This document shows, piece after piece, positions 7,007 to 15,156 of a stretch of DNA of 23,309 nucleotides. Source of the DNA: JACVRM01 sp046262315 (GTDB taxonomy: Bacteria; Actinomycetota; Thermoleophilia; Gaiellales; Gaiellaceae); the NCBI GenBank assembly GCA_046262315.1, contig JBHEMZ010000006.1, positions 1 through 23,309 on the forward strand, read 5' to 3'. The notes under the pieces were generated by a model. That model was not told the origin of the DNA, searched no databases, and saw only the letters and a list, made by a program, of their open reading frames with translations. Each line of letters begins with the position of its first letter. Position 1 is the stretch's first letter. A program made the translations under genes and the position numbers.

Positions 7007-8559
7007 GCCGGCTCTTCCCCTCGTTTTTCCTCGGCGGGTTCGAATGCTCGACTCACCTGACGACCGAGGGTCACCGGCTCGACCTGGTCGCCGCTACCCA
7101 GCACGACGTGCAGGCGCGCGAGGACTACGCGCTGTGCGCGAGCGTCGGGATCCGAGCGGTCCGCGAGGCCGCGAGGTGGCCGATCCTCGATCGAGGCGGA
7201 AAGCTCGACGTCGACCCCATTCGGCGCCTGGCCCGGCTTGGTCGCGAGGCGGGCCTCGTCCAGGTCTGGGATGTCATGCACTACGGCTACCCCGACGATG
7301 TCGACCTCTTCGGCCCGGAGTTCGTGGGTCGCTTCGCCAGCTTCGCGCGGGCGGTCGCCGCCGCCGTGCGCTCGGAGACGGACGGGCCGACGTTCTACAC
7401 GCCCGTCAACGAGATCTCGTACAACGCCTGGGCCGCCGGAGAGGTTGGTTACATGGCGCCGTTCGCGCGCGGCCGCGGCAGCGAGGTCAAACGAGCACTC
7501 GTCCGCGCCGCGATCGCCGGTGCGGAAGCGGTCTGGGAGGTCGATCCCGGCGCGCGCATGTTGACCGTCGAGCCGCTGGTGCGCCTGCACCCTCCGTCGG
7601 GGCGGTCCGACCTGCGAGCGGAGGCCGATTACTTCAACGAGCACGTGGTGCCGGAGGCCTTCGACCTCCTCGCGGGGCGCCTCGAGCCCGAGCTCGGCGG
7701 CTCGCCCGCGCACCTGGGCATCGTGGGCCTCAACTACTACTCCGGAAACCAGTGGACGATCGCCGTGCCCGAGGCGCCGCAGCGCTCGCTCGACTGGGAT
7801 GATCCCGATTGGACGCCCCTGAGCGAGCTGTTGCTCCAGGTCGAGCGTCGCTACGGGGGGCCGCTCATCCTCGCCGAAACCGGCTCGTCAGGCGACTCGC
7901 GCGCCGCCTGGATCGAGTTCCTCGCCCGCGAGGCCGCGCGGGCCCTCGAGCTCGGCGTCGACCTGCAGGGGATCTGCCTCTACCCGATCGTGACATCACC
8001 GGACTGGGAGGACCCCACCGCGTTCTTCGACGGCGGCCTCTTCGACCTCTCGCCGCAACCGGATGGCCGTCTGCGCCGGGTCCTCAACCATCCAGCCGCG
8101 GCCGCGCTTCGGGCCGCCCAGGCTGTGCTCGATGCTGAGAACCTTCCCGCACACCCCCTCGATGCGGCCCCCGAACCGGTCGCAGAGCCTCCTCTTCAGC
8201 TGACGCGGCCCCGCGAGCGCGCGCGCTTCAAGGCCGACAATTTTGCCTGCGACACGCTCCTCTCCGGCGACTCGCTGACCGTTGAACTGCTCTGCCTCGG
8301 GCCCGGCGGCGAGCTGCCCGGGCACCGGCACGACCGCACCGAGCATCTGCTGACCGTGATCGTCGGTCGTGGCCGCTTCCGGATCGGCTCAGCGTGCGTC
8401 GAGGTCGGCGAGGGAGAGAGCCTCCTCGCTCCCGCAGGTCTCTATCACGGAATCAAGAACGCGACGGACGAGCCCTTGCTGGTCCAGCAGGTGAGCGCGC
8501 CGAAGCCCTGGGACGCCCGCTTCTTCGGGCCCCATCCCCGCACGCTCGCGCCGCGATAG
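7003..8559 (+). CDS. GH1/clan-A-like glycoside hydrolase domain fused to a cupin
   Basis: This 518-residue protein starts at GTG 7003 (GTGA overlap). Residues 1-385 form a TIM-barrel hydrolase: the acid/base motif TPVNE (N136, E137) is like the GH1 T-x-NE, and the nucleophile site ILAETGSSG (E292) is like the GH1 TENG. LGIVGLNYYSG lies between them, another GH1-like feature. Residues 405-505 are a cupin with both signature motifs: H441-x-H443-x3-E447 and PAGLYHGIKN with H482. There is no signal peptide, so the enzyme looks cytoplasmic, unusual for a secreted glycosidase. In this operon it may trim or rearrange a nucleotide- or lipid-linked sugar, with the cupin binding a metal or acting as a sugar isomerase or epimerase. 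That role is inference. Its last 107 bases overlap the convergent gene. Confidence 0.8.
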   Translation: MSRLFPSFFLGGFECSTHLTTEGHRLDLVAATQHDVQAREDYALCASVGIRAVREAARWPILDRGGKLDVDPIRRLARLGREAGLVQVWDVMHYGYPDDVDLFGPEFVGRFASFARAVAAAVRSETDGPTFYTPVNEISYNAWAAGEVGYMAPFARGRGSEVKRALVRAAIAGAEAVWEVDPGARMLTVEPLVRLHPPSGRSDLRAEADYFNEHVVPEAFDLLAGRLEPELGGSPAHLGIVGLNYYSGNQWTIAVPEAPQRSLDWDDPDWTPLSELLLQVERRYGGPLILAETGSSGDSRAAWIEFLAREAARALELGVDLQGICLYPIVTSPDWEDPTAFFDGGLFDLSPQPDGRLRRVLNHPAAAALRAAQAVLDAENLPAHPLDAAPEPVAEPPLQLTRPRERARFKADNFACDTLLSGDSLTVELLCLGPGGELPGHRHDRTEHLLTVIVGRGRFRIGSACVEVGEGESLLAPAGLYHGIKNATDEPLLVQQVSAPKPWDARFFGPHPRTLAPR

Positions 8560-10354
8560 CACGGCGAAACAACGACAGGAGCTCGTCTGCGTGCCGGTCG
8601 AAGGCGAACTGGTGCCGCGCGTGCCACATGCTCTCGCGCCGGCGATCCATCGCCGCCCGGTCGTGCAGCTCGAACGCGAGGCTCTCAGCATCACGGAATA
8701 ACACGCCGACGCCGAGGTCGCGAGCGAGCGTCTCGGTGGCGACCAAGGATGTCCCATGATCGGGCTGGAGCAGCGGCAGGCCGGCCACGGCATACGTGCC
8801 CAGCCGGGCCGGGAGATTCAGATCATCCCAGCAGGCGCGGCGCAGGTCGCCTTCGTTGCGGCTGCGAAAGACGTGCATCCAGCCCGCGTCGAAGCGCGAG
8901 AGCACCGGCACCCACTCCGGCTGCCGGACGCTGGCGTGCAAGTGGACGTACCCCGGCGCCGTGCCATGAGCCTCGGTGATCCAGCTCGCCCACCAATCGC
9001 CCCAGGTGGGACCGTAGAAGTGGGTGTGCACCCTGTGTGCGGCCAGCTCGGCGAGGAAATCAGGGAAGATGCCGAACGGTCGGCCGACGCAAACCGTGTG
9101 TACCTCCCCGTCGCGATCGGAGAGACGGGGAGTGGGGGGACCGCCGAACCAGTCGGACTTCGGAAGATCGCCATCGAGGACGAGGGAGAGCTCGCTCTCG
9201 CTCGAGCTGGGCAGGACGGTCTCATACCAGGCGCGCATCTCCGGGCTCGTGAAGATCCGTGCGTCCGAGAGCAGATGGAGGTCGACAAGCTGCGGCCAGA
9301 GTCCGCGTTCGAGCGCCGCCTGGGGGCTCTCCTTGAAGTGCCAGACGAACGGCATGCCCGGGTTACGCGTCAGGACGTGGTGGGCGAACGAGATCGCCTG
9401 CCAGTTCAGAAGCGCGTAGATCACGTCGGGTCGGATGCGGCGAACAGACTCCTCCCATCCACCTAGCGGCACTTCCTCGACGTGGCCGAAGGGAACTGGC
9501 CCGACGGAGTTGAATCCGACTCCATCCGGCGTCCAGAGCCCAAAGAGGCGGTGGCCCCGCTCCTCCAGGGCCAGCACGCGCTCCGGGTTGTACGCGAGCT
9601 CGCCGACGAGCAAGATCCTGAGCCCGTCCTCGGCGGGGGGCGTTGCAGCTCGTGTCCGGAAGCTCCGATAGAGGTCGACCTCGTCGAGGAGATCCCCCTC
9701 AGATGAGTGAAACCGCAGCGGCTCGCTCACCCGGAAGCGGCGACGGTAGACGTTGACTCCTCCGCCGAGCGACTCACGGATGAGCTTGTGCCTCTGCATC
9801 GGATGATCGGTCCACCCGCACGTGACGCGGCCTGAGCCGACGAACCGCCCCCGCGTGCGCAGCGCCGACCAGAGCATCCGTCCCAAGTCGTCCGTGACGA
9901 TTTCCTCCCGTTCCAGCCACCGATCGGGGCTCCGGCGTTGCATAACCTGGACGAGCTGCAGGCCGAAGCCTGCGATCTCCCCGCTCGACTCGCCGTGCCC
10001 GTGGTGGTGGACACCCGAAAACGCGAGGACGGCGTTCTCGTCCCCGTCGAGGAGCTCGAGCAGCGAGGCCAGGTGCTCGGAATAGAAAACGTCGTCACTC
10101 GGCAGGTAGGCGACGAAGGGCGCCTGGGAGCGTTCCAGCCCCGCGTTGAGGGCGGCGCCAAGCCCTCGGTTCTGCGACCAGCCGACAAGTGAGCAGCGGG
10201 GATCGGCGAGCAGAGGAACAATCTCCTCGGTGCGGTCCTGCGCGCCGTCGACGACGACGATCAACTCCCATTCGGAGAGGGTCTGCGCGTAGAGGCTGGC
10301 TAATGCCCGACGGATGAACGGCGCGCCGTCGAAGCTCGGCATGACCACCGCCAC
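8453..10354 (-). CDS. GT2 glycosyltransferase with a second GT-like C-terminal domain
   Basis: This 633-residue protein is read from GTG at 10354. Residues 1-235 form a GT-A fold of family GT2: AVVMPSFDG, then VVVDGAQD and the metal-binding YLPSDD (D87, D88). From about 244 (RILLVGELAYNPERV) a second Rossmann-like region runs to about 590, with features of a GT-B partner: HFYGPTWGDWW, and a late segment LPARLGTYAVAGLPLLQPD like the sugar-nucleotide site of GT4 enzymes. The last 35 residues are Arg/Ala/Pro-rich low complexity and coincide exactly with the overlap on the convergent hydrolase gene, so the natural end was probably near 8560. It follows the mutase fusion gene by 44 bases and is likely cotranscribed with it. 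A CTG at about 10402 could extend the start. Confidence 0.82.
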   Translation of the reverse strand: MAVVMPSFDGAPFIRRALASLYAQTLSEWELIVVVDGAQDRTEEIVPLLADPRCSLVGWSQNRGLGAALNAGLERSQAPFVAYLPSDDVFYSEHLASLLELLDGDENAVLAFSGVHHHGHGESSGEIAGFGLQLVQVMQRRSPDRWLEREEIVTDDLGRMLWSALRTRGRFVGSGRVTCGWTDHPMQRHKLIRESLGGGVNVYRRRFRVSEPLRFHSSEGDLLDEVDLYRSFRTRAATPPAEDGLRILLVGELAYNPERVLALEERGHRLFGLWTPDGVGFNSVGPVPFGHVEEVPLGGWEESVRRIRPDVIYALLNWQAISFAHHVLTRNPGMPFVWHFKESPQAALERGLWPQLVDLHLLSDARIFTSPEMRAWYETVLPSSSESELSLVLDGDLPKSDWFGGPPTPRLSDRDGEVHTVCVGRPFGIFPDFLAELAAHRVHTHFYGPTWGDWWASWITEAHGTAPGYVHLHASVRQPEWVPVLSRFDAGWMHVFRSRNEGDLRRACWDDLNLPARLGTYAVAGLPLLQPDHGTSLVATETLARDLGVGVLFRDAESLAFELHDRAAMDRRRESMWHARHQFAFDRHADELLSLFRRAIAARACGDGARRSGRPRASARSPAGPARARPSRS

Positions 10355-10398
10355 ACGAGGCGGTCGCGGCGCAAGGGGAGCGGCAGCGCGCTGCGTGC

Positions 10399-12768
10399 TC
10401 AGGGGCGGGACCGTGTCGTCTGCTGCTCGCTGCGGTGCCTTGCGAGCGCAAGATCGCGCGTCAGCTCCGATTCCAGTTCGGTGCCTCCGCCGGCGATTCG
10501 TCGGAACATGGCGAGCGCCTGGGCCACGACCTGATCCATGTTGTAGTACTTGTAGGTAGCGAGCCTGCCGACGAAGAAGACGTCGGGAATGGCGTCCGCG
10601 AGCTCCTTGTAGCGCTTGTACAGCTCCGCGTTCTCGGGCCGCGGGACCGGATAGTAAGGGTCTCCCTCCGGGCGCGGATACTCGTAGACGACGGTCGTGC
10701 TCGGGTGGATCTGCCCCGTCAGGTACTTGAACTCCGTCACCCGCGTGTAGCTGTGCTCGTTCGGGTGATTGACGACCGCCGCGGGCAGGGCTCGCTCCTG
10801 ATCCAGTGTCTCGAAGCGAAACTCGAGCGAGCGGTACGGCAGTTTTCCGAACCGGAAGTCGAAGAACTCGTCGATCGGGCCCGTGTAGATCGTACGGTCG
10901 TGCGGCAGGAGACCGGCGATCTCGCGGAAGTCCGTGTTCAGCAGCACCTTTATTTGGGGGTGGTGGAGCATCTGCTCGAACATGCGCGAGTAGCCGTGCA
11001 GCGGCATCGCCTGAAATGCGTCCGTGAAGTAGCGATCGTCTCGGCTGAGCCGGGCGGGGACACGGGCTGCGACCGATGCGTCGAGCTCAGACGGGTCGAG
11101 ATCCCACATCTTCCTCGTGTAGTCGCGGAAGAACTTCAGGTAGAGGTCGTGCCCGACCTTGGACAGGACAAAATCCTCAGAGGTGCGAATTGGCTTCCGC
11201 CGTTCGGCCACCGAGTCCAGGAACGGCTCCAACGCCTCGACGCTCAGGTCGAGTCCGTAGATCTCGTTCACCGTGTCGAGATTGATCGGGAACGGCACGA
11301 GTCGACCATCGACACTGGCGAGGACGCGGTGCTCATAGGGACGCCAAAGCGTGAAACGAGACAGGTAGTCGAAGACTTCGCGCGAGTTGGTGTGGAAGAT
11401 GTGCGGCCCGTACCGGTGGACGAGGATTCCTGCCTCGTCGTAGTGGTCGTGCGCGTTCCCTCCGATATGAGAACGCCGATCAACGACGAGGACGCGGAGA
11501 CCGAGTTGCCTGGCGAGCCGCTCCGCGAGGACGCTGCCTGCGAAGCCCGCGCCCACGACGAGAAAATCGAAGCGCTCGATCTTCGCCGGCCCGTCGGCGC
11601 GCCGCTGCTTTTTCAAGCGACTTGCGGCGCGGCGCCGGACGGCCCCCTCGACCAGCTCGCTGATGTCGGCCCACATGAAGTCCCAGGAGTTCTCCGTCAG
11701 AAAGGCGTCCACTCGGCGAAGGCGCTCGACCGGGTCCTCCTGCATCGCCTCCTCCGCGGCCGCGACGAATCCCGCCGGGCCCTCCGCGATGTGCACGAAA
11801 CCTTCCTCCCCGTAGGGACGCACGACGTCGGCGATGGGGGTCGAGACGACCGGGAGCCCTGCGACGAGGTACTCGGGCGTCTTCGTGGGACTGATGAAGC
11901 GTGTCGCTCGGTTCCGGGCAAAGGGGAGCAACGCGACATCCCAGGCTCGCAAGTATCCCGGCAGGTCGGCGTAGTCCTTGGCTCCTAGGTAGTGGAGGTT
12001 CGGCCGCTGCGGCAGGCAAGCCGGATCGATCTTCGCCACGGGACCGACGAGCACGAGCTGCCAGCTCGGGCGAGCGTCCGCCACGGATGCGATCAGCTCC
12101 AGGTCGAGACGCTCGTCGATGACCCCGGCGTATCCGAGGCGCGGACGACTGATTTCCGCCTGGTCGTGCGGCTCGGGTCCGGGAAGTCGCGCGACCGCGA
12201 AGTGCGCTGAGTCCACGCTGCTCGGAAAGAGGTGAACATGCGGGTGCCGCCCTCGTTTTGCCTCGAAGAGACTGCGGCCACCGGTCAGCACTAGGTCGGC
12301 CCGGCGGAAAAGCTCAGCTTCGAGCGGGGCCAGCTGATCGGGCGCATGTGCGAATGCAGAGAGCTCGTCCATGCAGTCGTAGACGACAGCGAGCGGAGCC
12401 AGCGTGCGCGTGAACGCAACCGCCATGGGCGTGTACAGCCAGAGCACGAACGGCTCGATGCGGAAGTCGAGAAGCAACCTGCGGAGCAACCGCTCTTGGG
12501 TGTCGTCCGCCTCGGCCGGCGTGCAGCCGCTCGGAAGCTCCGGGACGGCGACGATCAGCCGATCGTTCACGTGCCTGACGCGCAGGCGCGGAGCTCCCTC
12601 CTCCGCGAACACCGGCTCTTCAACGAAGAAGACGCGGCGCTCGTGAGCACAACGGGTGAGAAGTTGCTGGGGGCGCTGCCAGACGAAATCCCAGCGCAGG
12701 TGGGAGACGCAAACGAGATCGAAGTCAGTCACGCGTTGCCCGGCCCGGCGGATGTCAGGCATTTTCAC
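10399..12768 (-). CDS. glf: Glycosyltransferase fused to UDP-galactopyranose mutase
   Basis: This 789-residue fusion starts at GTG 12768 with AGGAG six bases upstream; an ATG two codons later is less well spaced. Residues 1-375 are a GT-B glycosyltransferase (DLVCVSHLRWDFVWQRPQQL, then RLGYAGVID and SPTKTPEYLVAGLPVV). Residues 400-770 are a complete flavoprotein UDP-galactopyranose mutase: FAD site VVGAGFAG with G406/G408/G411, GPHIFHT, FPINLDTVNEIYG, YTGPIDEFFDFRFGKLPYRS and the C-terminal FVGRLATYKYYNMDQV. This enzyme converts UDP-galactopyranose to UDP-galactofuranose. The fused glycosyltransferase may use that product, or its lipid carrier, directly. Stand-alone mutases are about 370-390 residues, so this half is full length. 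The gene symbol applies to the C-terminal half only. Confidence 0.92.
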   Translation of the reverse strand: MKMPDIRRAGQRVTDFDLVCVSHLRWDFVWQRPQQLLTRCAHERRVFFVEEPVFAEEGAPRLRVRHVNDRLIVAVPELPSGCTPAEADDTQERLLRRLLLDFRIEPFVLWLYTPMAVAFTRTLAPLAVVYDCMDELSAFAHAPDQLAPLEAELFRRADLVLTGGRSLFEAKRGRHPHVHLFPSSVDSAHFAVARLPGPEPHDQAEISRPRLGYAGVIDERLDLELIASVADARPSWQLVLVGPVAKIDPACLPQRPNLHYLGAKDYADLPGYLRAWDVALLPFARNRATRFISPTKTPEYLVAGLPVVSTPIADVVRPYGEEGFVHIAEGPAGFVAAAEEAMQEDPVERLRRVDAFLTENSWDFMWADISELVEGAVRRRAASRLKKQRRADGPAKIERFDFLVVGAGFAGSVLAERLARQLGLRVLVVDRRSHIGGNAHDHYDEAGILVHRYGPHIFHTNSREVFDYLSRFTLWRPYEHRVLASVDGRLVPFPINLDTVNEIYGLDLSVEALEPFLDSVAERRKPIRTSEDFVLSKVGHDLYLKFFRDYTRKMWDLDPSELDASVAARVPARLSRDDRYFTDAFQAMPLHGYSRMFEQMLHHPQIKVLLNTDFREIAGLLPHDRTIYTGPIDEFFDFRFGKLPYRSLEFRFETLDQERALPAAVVNHPNEHSYTRVTEFKYLTGQIHPSTTVVYEYPRPEGDPYYPVPRPENAELYKRYKELADAIPDVFFVGRLATYKYYNMDQVVAQALAMFRRIAGGGTELESELTRDLALARHRSEQQTTRSRP

Positions 12769-12912
12769 GACTCGCTCCTGACCGCGAGCCGCTGCCCGTA
12801 AACCGGATCGAGGAGGTCATTTCGCCCTGGGGGCTTGGGGCGCCCGCGGCTTGGTGGTGCTGGGAGGCTGGGCACCTGCTAGTTCCACGTAGCAATCGGC
12901 GGCGCCACCTCG

Positions 12913-13029
12913 TTACGGATCGAGCTGAGTCGTCACAGGCTCGACCTGAGCAAGCGAGACCTGCGAATCCATCACGATGTACCACGGGGAAGCCGGACCG
13001 TTGGTCCAGGCCAGGCGCGTCTCCTGCCA
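12913..13029 (-). other. Possible C-terminal gene remnant in the 302-bp divergent spacer
   Basis: The spacer between the mutase fusion gene and the kinase gene (12769-13070) has no full gene. On the minus strand an open stretch of 38 codons, closed by TAA at 12913-12915, encodes a protein-like tail (WTNGPASPWYIVMDSQ, then VEPVTTQLDP) with G or C at most third positions. It has no convincing start and a TGA just upstream. It may be the end of a lost gene or chance. The spacer must also hold the promoters for both divergent genes, but I see no clear -35/-10 pair. Confidence 0.25.
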
Positions 13030-13070
13030 TCATCGTGGGCCGTAAGAGAAGGCTCATGCCCAGGGGCAAA

Positions 13071-13991
13071 ATGCACGCAGACGAGGTAGACACCGACGTA
13101 TCTCTCGTGGGCCGGTTGCTCGCGGCGCAGGTTCCGCAGTGGGCGGAGCTTCCGATCGAACCGGTGCCCTCCGCTGGGACGGACAACGCGCTCTATCGGA
13201 TTGGCGACGACATGGTCGCGCGGCTGCCCCGCCGGGAGCGGAACAGCGGGACCCTGGTGAAGGAACGCCAGTGGCTGCCGCGACTCGCTCCGCTCCTGCC
13301 GCTGGCCGTTCCTGTCCCGCTGGCAGAGGGGCTGCCCGCCGAGGGCTATCCCTTTGAGTGGTCTGTCTATCGCTGGCTGAAGGGCGAGAACGCGACCAGC
13401 GAGCGGATCACCGATCAGAGCCAGTTGGCGACCGATCTGGCGCAGTTCATAGGCGCCTTGCAGCGAGTCGATCTCACAGGCGGGCCGTCTCCGGGGGAGG
13501 ACAATTCGTTTCGTGGTGTGCCGCTGGCGGCGCGAGACGAGTCGACCCGCGCCGCGATCGCCTCCTTGGGCGCCACGATCGACGTAGGCGAGGTGACTGC
13601 AGCGTGGGACGAAGCCCTTCGGGCGCCAGAATGGCGGCGGGCACCCGTATGGATCCACGGGGACCTCGACGCCCGAAACATGCTTGTCGAGAAGGGACGG
13701 CTCAGCGCCGTCATCGACTTCGGGTGTCTCGGCGTGGGTGACCCCGCCTGCGATGTGATGGTCGCATGGAAGGTCCTCTCCACGGAGAGCCGCGACACCT
13801 TCCGGACCGCACTCTCGGTCGCCGAGGCGACCTGGGCTCGGGCCCGTGGCTGGGCGCTCTCCCAGGCGCTGATGGCGCTGTCCTACTACACCGTGGAAAC
13901 GAATCCCACGCTCGTCCGCGAGGCGGAGCGATGGATGGCCGAGGCGCTCGCCGATCGCGATTCGAGTTCCCACCGGGTGGCGAGGGATTGA
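13071..13991 (+). CDS. Aminoglycoside phosphotransferase (APH)-family kinase
   Basis: This 306-residue cytoplasmic kinase has the APH/choline-kinase fold. The phosphotransfer loop IHGDLDARNML has H196, D198 and N203 (Brenner motif HGDxxxxN), and the metal-binding Asp is in VIDFGCLGVGDPACD (D216). The N-terminal segment PSAGTDNALYRIGDDMVARL is the glycine-loop equivalent. The ATG at 13071 was chosen because MHADEVDTDVS is the usual start of this subgroup and AGGGG lies five or six bases ahead; earlier in-frame ATG and GTG codons exist at 13056 and 13035. Such proteins modify aminoglycosides, macrolides or small metabolites. Sequence alone does not show that an antibiotic is the substrate. It stands 58 bases before an acetyltransferase gene in the same direction. 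Confidence 0.85.
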   Translation: MHADEVDTDVSLVGRLLAAQVPQWAELPIEPVPSAGTDNALYRIGDDMVARLPRRERNSGTLVKERQWLPRLAPLLPLAVPVPLAEGLPAEGYPFEWSVYRWLKGENATSERITDQSQLATDLAQFIGALQRVDLTGGPSPGEDNSFRGVPLAARDESTRAAIASLGATIDVGEVTAAWDEALRAPEWRRAPVWIHGDLDARNMLVEKGRLSAVIDFGCLGVGDPACDVMVAWKVLSTESRDTFRTALSVAEATWARARGWALSQALMALSYYTVETNPTLVREAERWMAEALADRDSSSHRVARD

Positions 13992-14049
13992 AACCGCTGT
14001 CAGGGAAGCCGTTCGCGGCCGCTCTGATTGTCCTTCATAGGATGAGTGC

Positions 14050-14928
14050 ATGGCGATCCATGAGGTGCGGGCCTCGGGCATCGAGTACCTGGATCTCGCG
14101 ACGGAGCTTCTGCAGCGCGCTCGCCTGGCGGATGCGGATGCGGGGCTATGGGAAGCCGCTGATCTGCAGTGGTGGTGGCGCACGCCTCGGCGCTCGGACG
14201 CGATCGACCAGCTGTTTTGGAGCGATGACGAGGGGCCCGTTGCGGGCGTCGTTCTGACGGACTGGGGTCGAGCCTGGGGGTGCGATCCCATCGTCCTTCC
14301 CGGCGGCTCGACGGTTTCGCTTCCCACCGCCTGGACCCGCGCCCTCGAAGCCATCGACGACTTGGGGCTCGAAGCGGTCGAAGTGCTCGCGCGCGACGAC
14401 GACTTCGAGTTGCTGGGCCTGTTGGCCGGCGCCGGCTTCGTGGCCGACGACGACCGATCCGGGATCACGTGGATGTATGCCCAGGACCGGCCCGACGTGG
14501 CCGCCCTGCCCGAAGGGTTCGTGCTCGTGGACCGCGCCCAGGAGACGAGCAGGCCGCACCCCATGCGGCGACGAAGCGGCGAAGGCGTCGAGGCCCGCCT
14601 CCGGCAGTGCTCGCTCTACGACCCGGCCCTCGACCTCGCCGTCGCGGCGGCTGACGGTCAGGTCGCCGGTTACGCGCTCTTCTGGTTCGACCCTGTGACC
14701 GAGGTTGGGCTGGTGGAGCCGATGAGAGTCGAGGATGCATACCAGCGGCGCGGTCTGGCCCGTGCCATGCTCACCGCGGGTCTCGATCGGCTGGCGAAGA
14801 GAGGGCCACGCCGGCTGAAGGTCGGCTACGGCACCGACGTGGCACGCGCGCTCTACGTCCGCGGCGGCTTCCGGGTGACCTCAACGAGCAGGTCGTACAG
14901 TTGGAGGAGATCGGTTGCGACGGACTGA
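14050..14928 (+). CDS. GNAT-family N-acetyltransferase, two-domain
   Basis: This 292-residue protein starts at ATG 14050 with AGGA seven bases upstream. The C-terminal half (about 155-292) is a clear GNAT domain: strand VAGYALFWFDPVTEVGLVEP, then the acetyl-CoA pyrophosphate loop YQRRGLARAM with Q232-R-R-G-L-A237, and the late LYVRGGF segment seen in many GNATs. The N-terminal half (about 1-145) repeats the order in degenerate form (GPVAGVVLTDWG, LLAGAGFVADDD) and lacks the QxxGxA loop, so only one active site is expected. The acceptor is unknown. Its neighbours, a kinase of the APH family and a ribosomal protection protein, suggest drug modification, but this is context only. CACCAG-GT-CTGGTG just after the stop is a weak inverted repeat. 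Confidence 0.85.
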   Translation: MAIHEVRASGIEYLDLATELLQRARLADADAGLWEAADLQWWWRTPRRSDAIDQLFWSDDEGPVAGVVLTDWGRAWGCDPIVLPGGSTVSLPTAWTRALEAIDDLGLEAVEVLARDDDFELLGLLAGAGFVADDDRSGITWMYAQDRPDVAALPEGFVLVDRAQETSRPHPMRRRSGEGVEARLRQCSLYDPALDLAVAAADGQVAGYALFWFDPVTEVGLVEPMRVEDAYQRRGLARAMLTAGLDRLAKRGPRRLKVGYGTDVARALYVRGGFRVTSTSRSYSWRRSVATD

Positions 14929-15031
14929 CCACCAGGTCTGGTGCCGTCGGCGGCGCACGCGCCCGGGCTTGGCCCCCGGGGTCATGCTCAGACGTCCTTT
15001 GCTTTACTTCCAGTAACAGCGCCGATCGACC

Positions 15032-15037
15032 AAGGAG
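15032..15037 (+). promoter_or_regulatory. Strong Shine-Dalgarno site of the leader ORF
   Basis: AAGGAG at 15032-15037 stands five bases before ATG 15043. It is the best ribosome binding site in this part of the window, yet it serves a 37-codon reading frame rather than the GTPase gene. This is the main reason to treat the leader frame as translated. Confidence 0.55.
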
Positions 15038-15042
15038 CAGAG

Positions 15043-15156
15043 ATGCGCGCAGCGTTCATGTCCATCGATAAGGGCTTCTCGACCTATTCGGAGGGTATGA
15101 CGCGTGTCGCGAAAAACGCTGAACTTGGGGATCCTGGCGCATGTAGACGCCGGTAA
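15043..15156 (+). CDS. Short leader ORF overlapping the ribosomal protection gene
   Basis: ATG at 15043, with a strong Shine-Dalgarno site, opens a 37-residue frame (MRAAFMSIDKGFSTYSEGM, then TRVAKN). It runs 53 bases past the GTG start of the next gene in another frame and stops at TAA 15154-15156. Ribosomes translating it would cross the Shine-Dalgarno site and start of the GTPase gene. Known tet(M)-type genes are controlled by a translated leader and transcription attenuation, so a regulatory role fits. No family match is claimed, and the peptide itself may have no function. Confidence 0.4.
   Translation: MRAAFMSIDKGFSTYSEGMTRVAKNAELGDPGACRRR

Noticed and set aside
12920..12950. Near-repeat TCGAGCTGAG / TCGACCTGAG spaced by 21 bases
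   Set aside because: One mismatch in ten bases in GC-rich DNA, within a possible coding remnant; too weak to call an operator.
14930..14943. CACCAG-GT-CTGGTG after the acetyltransferase stop as a terminator
   Set aside because: Arms of six bases with only two bases between them cannot form a stable loop, and no T run follows.
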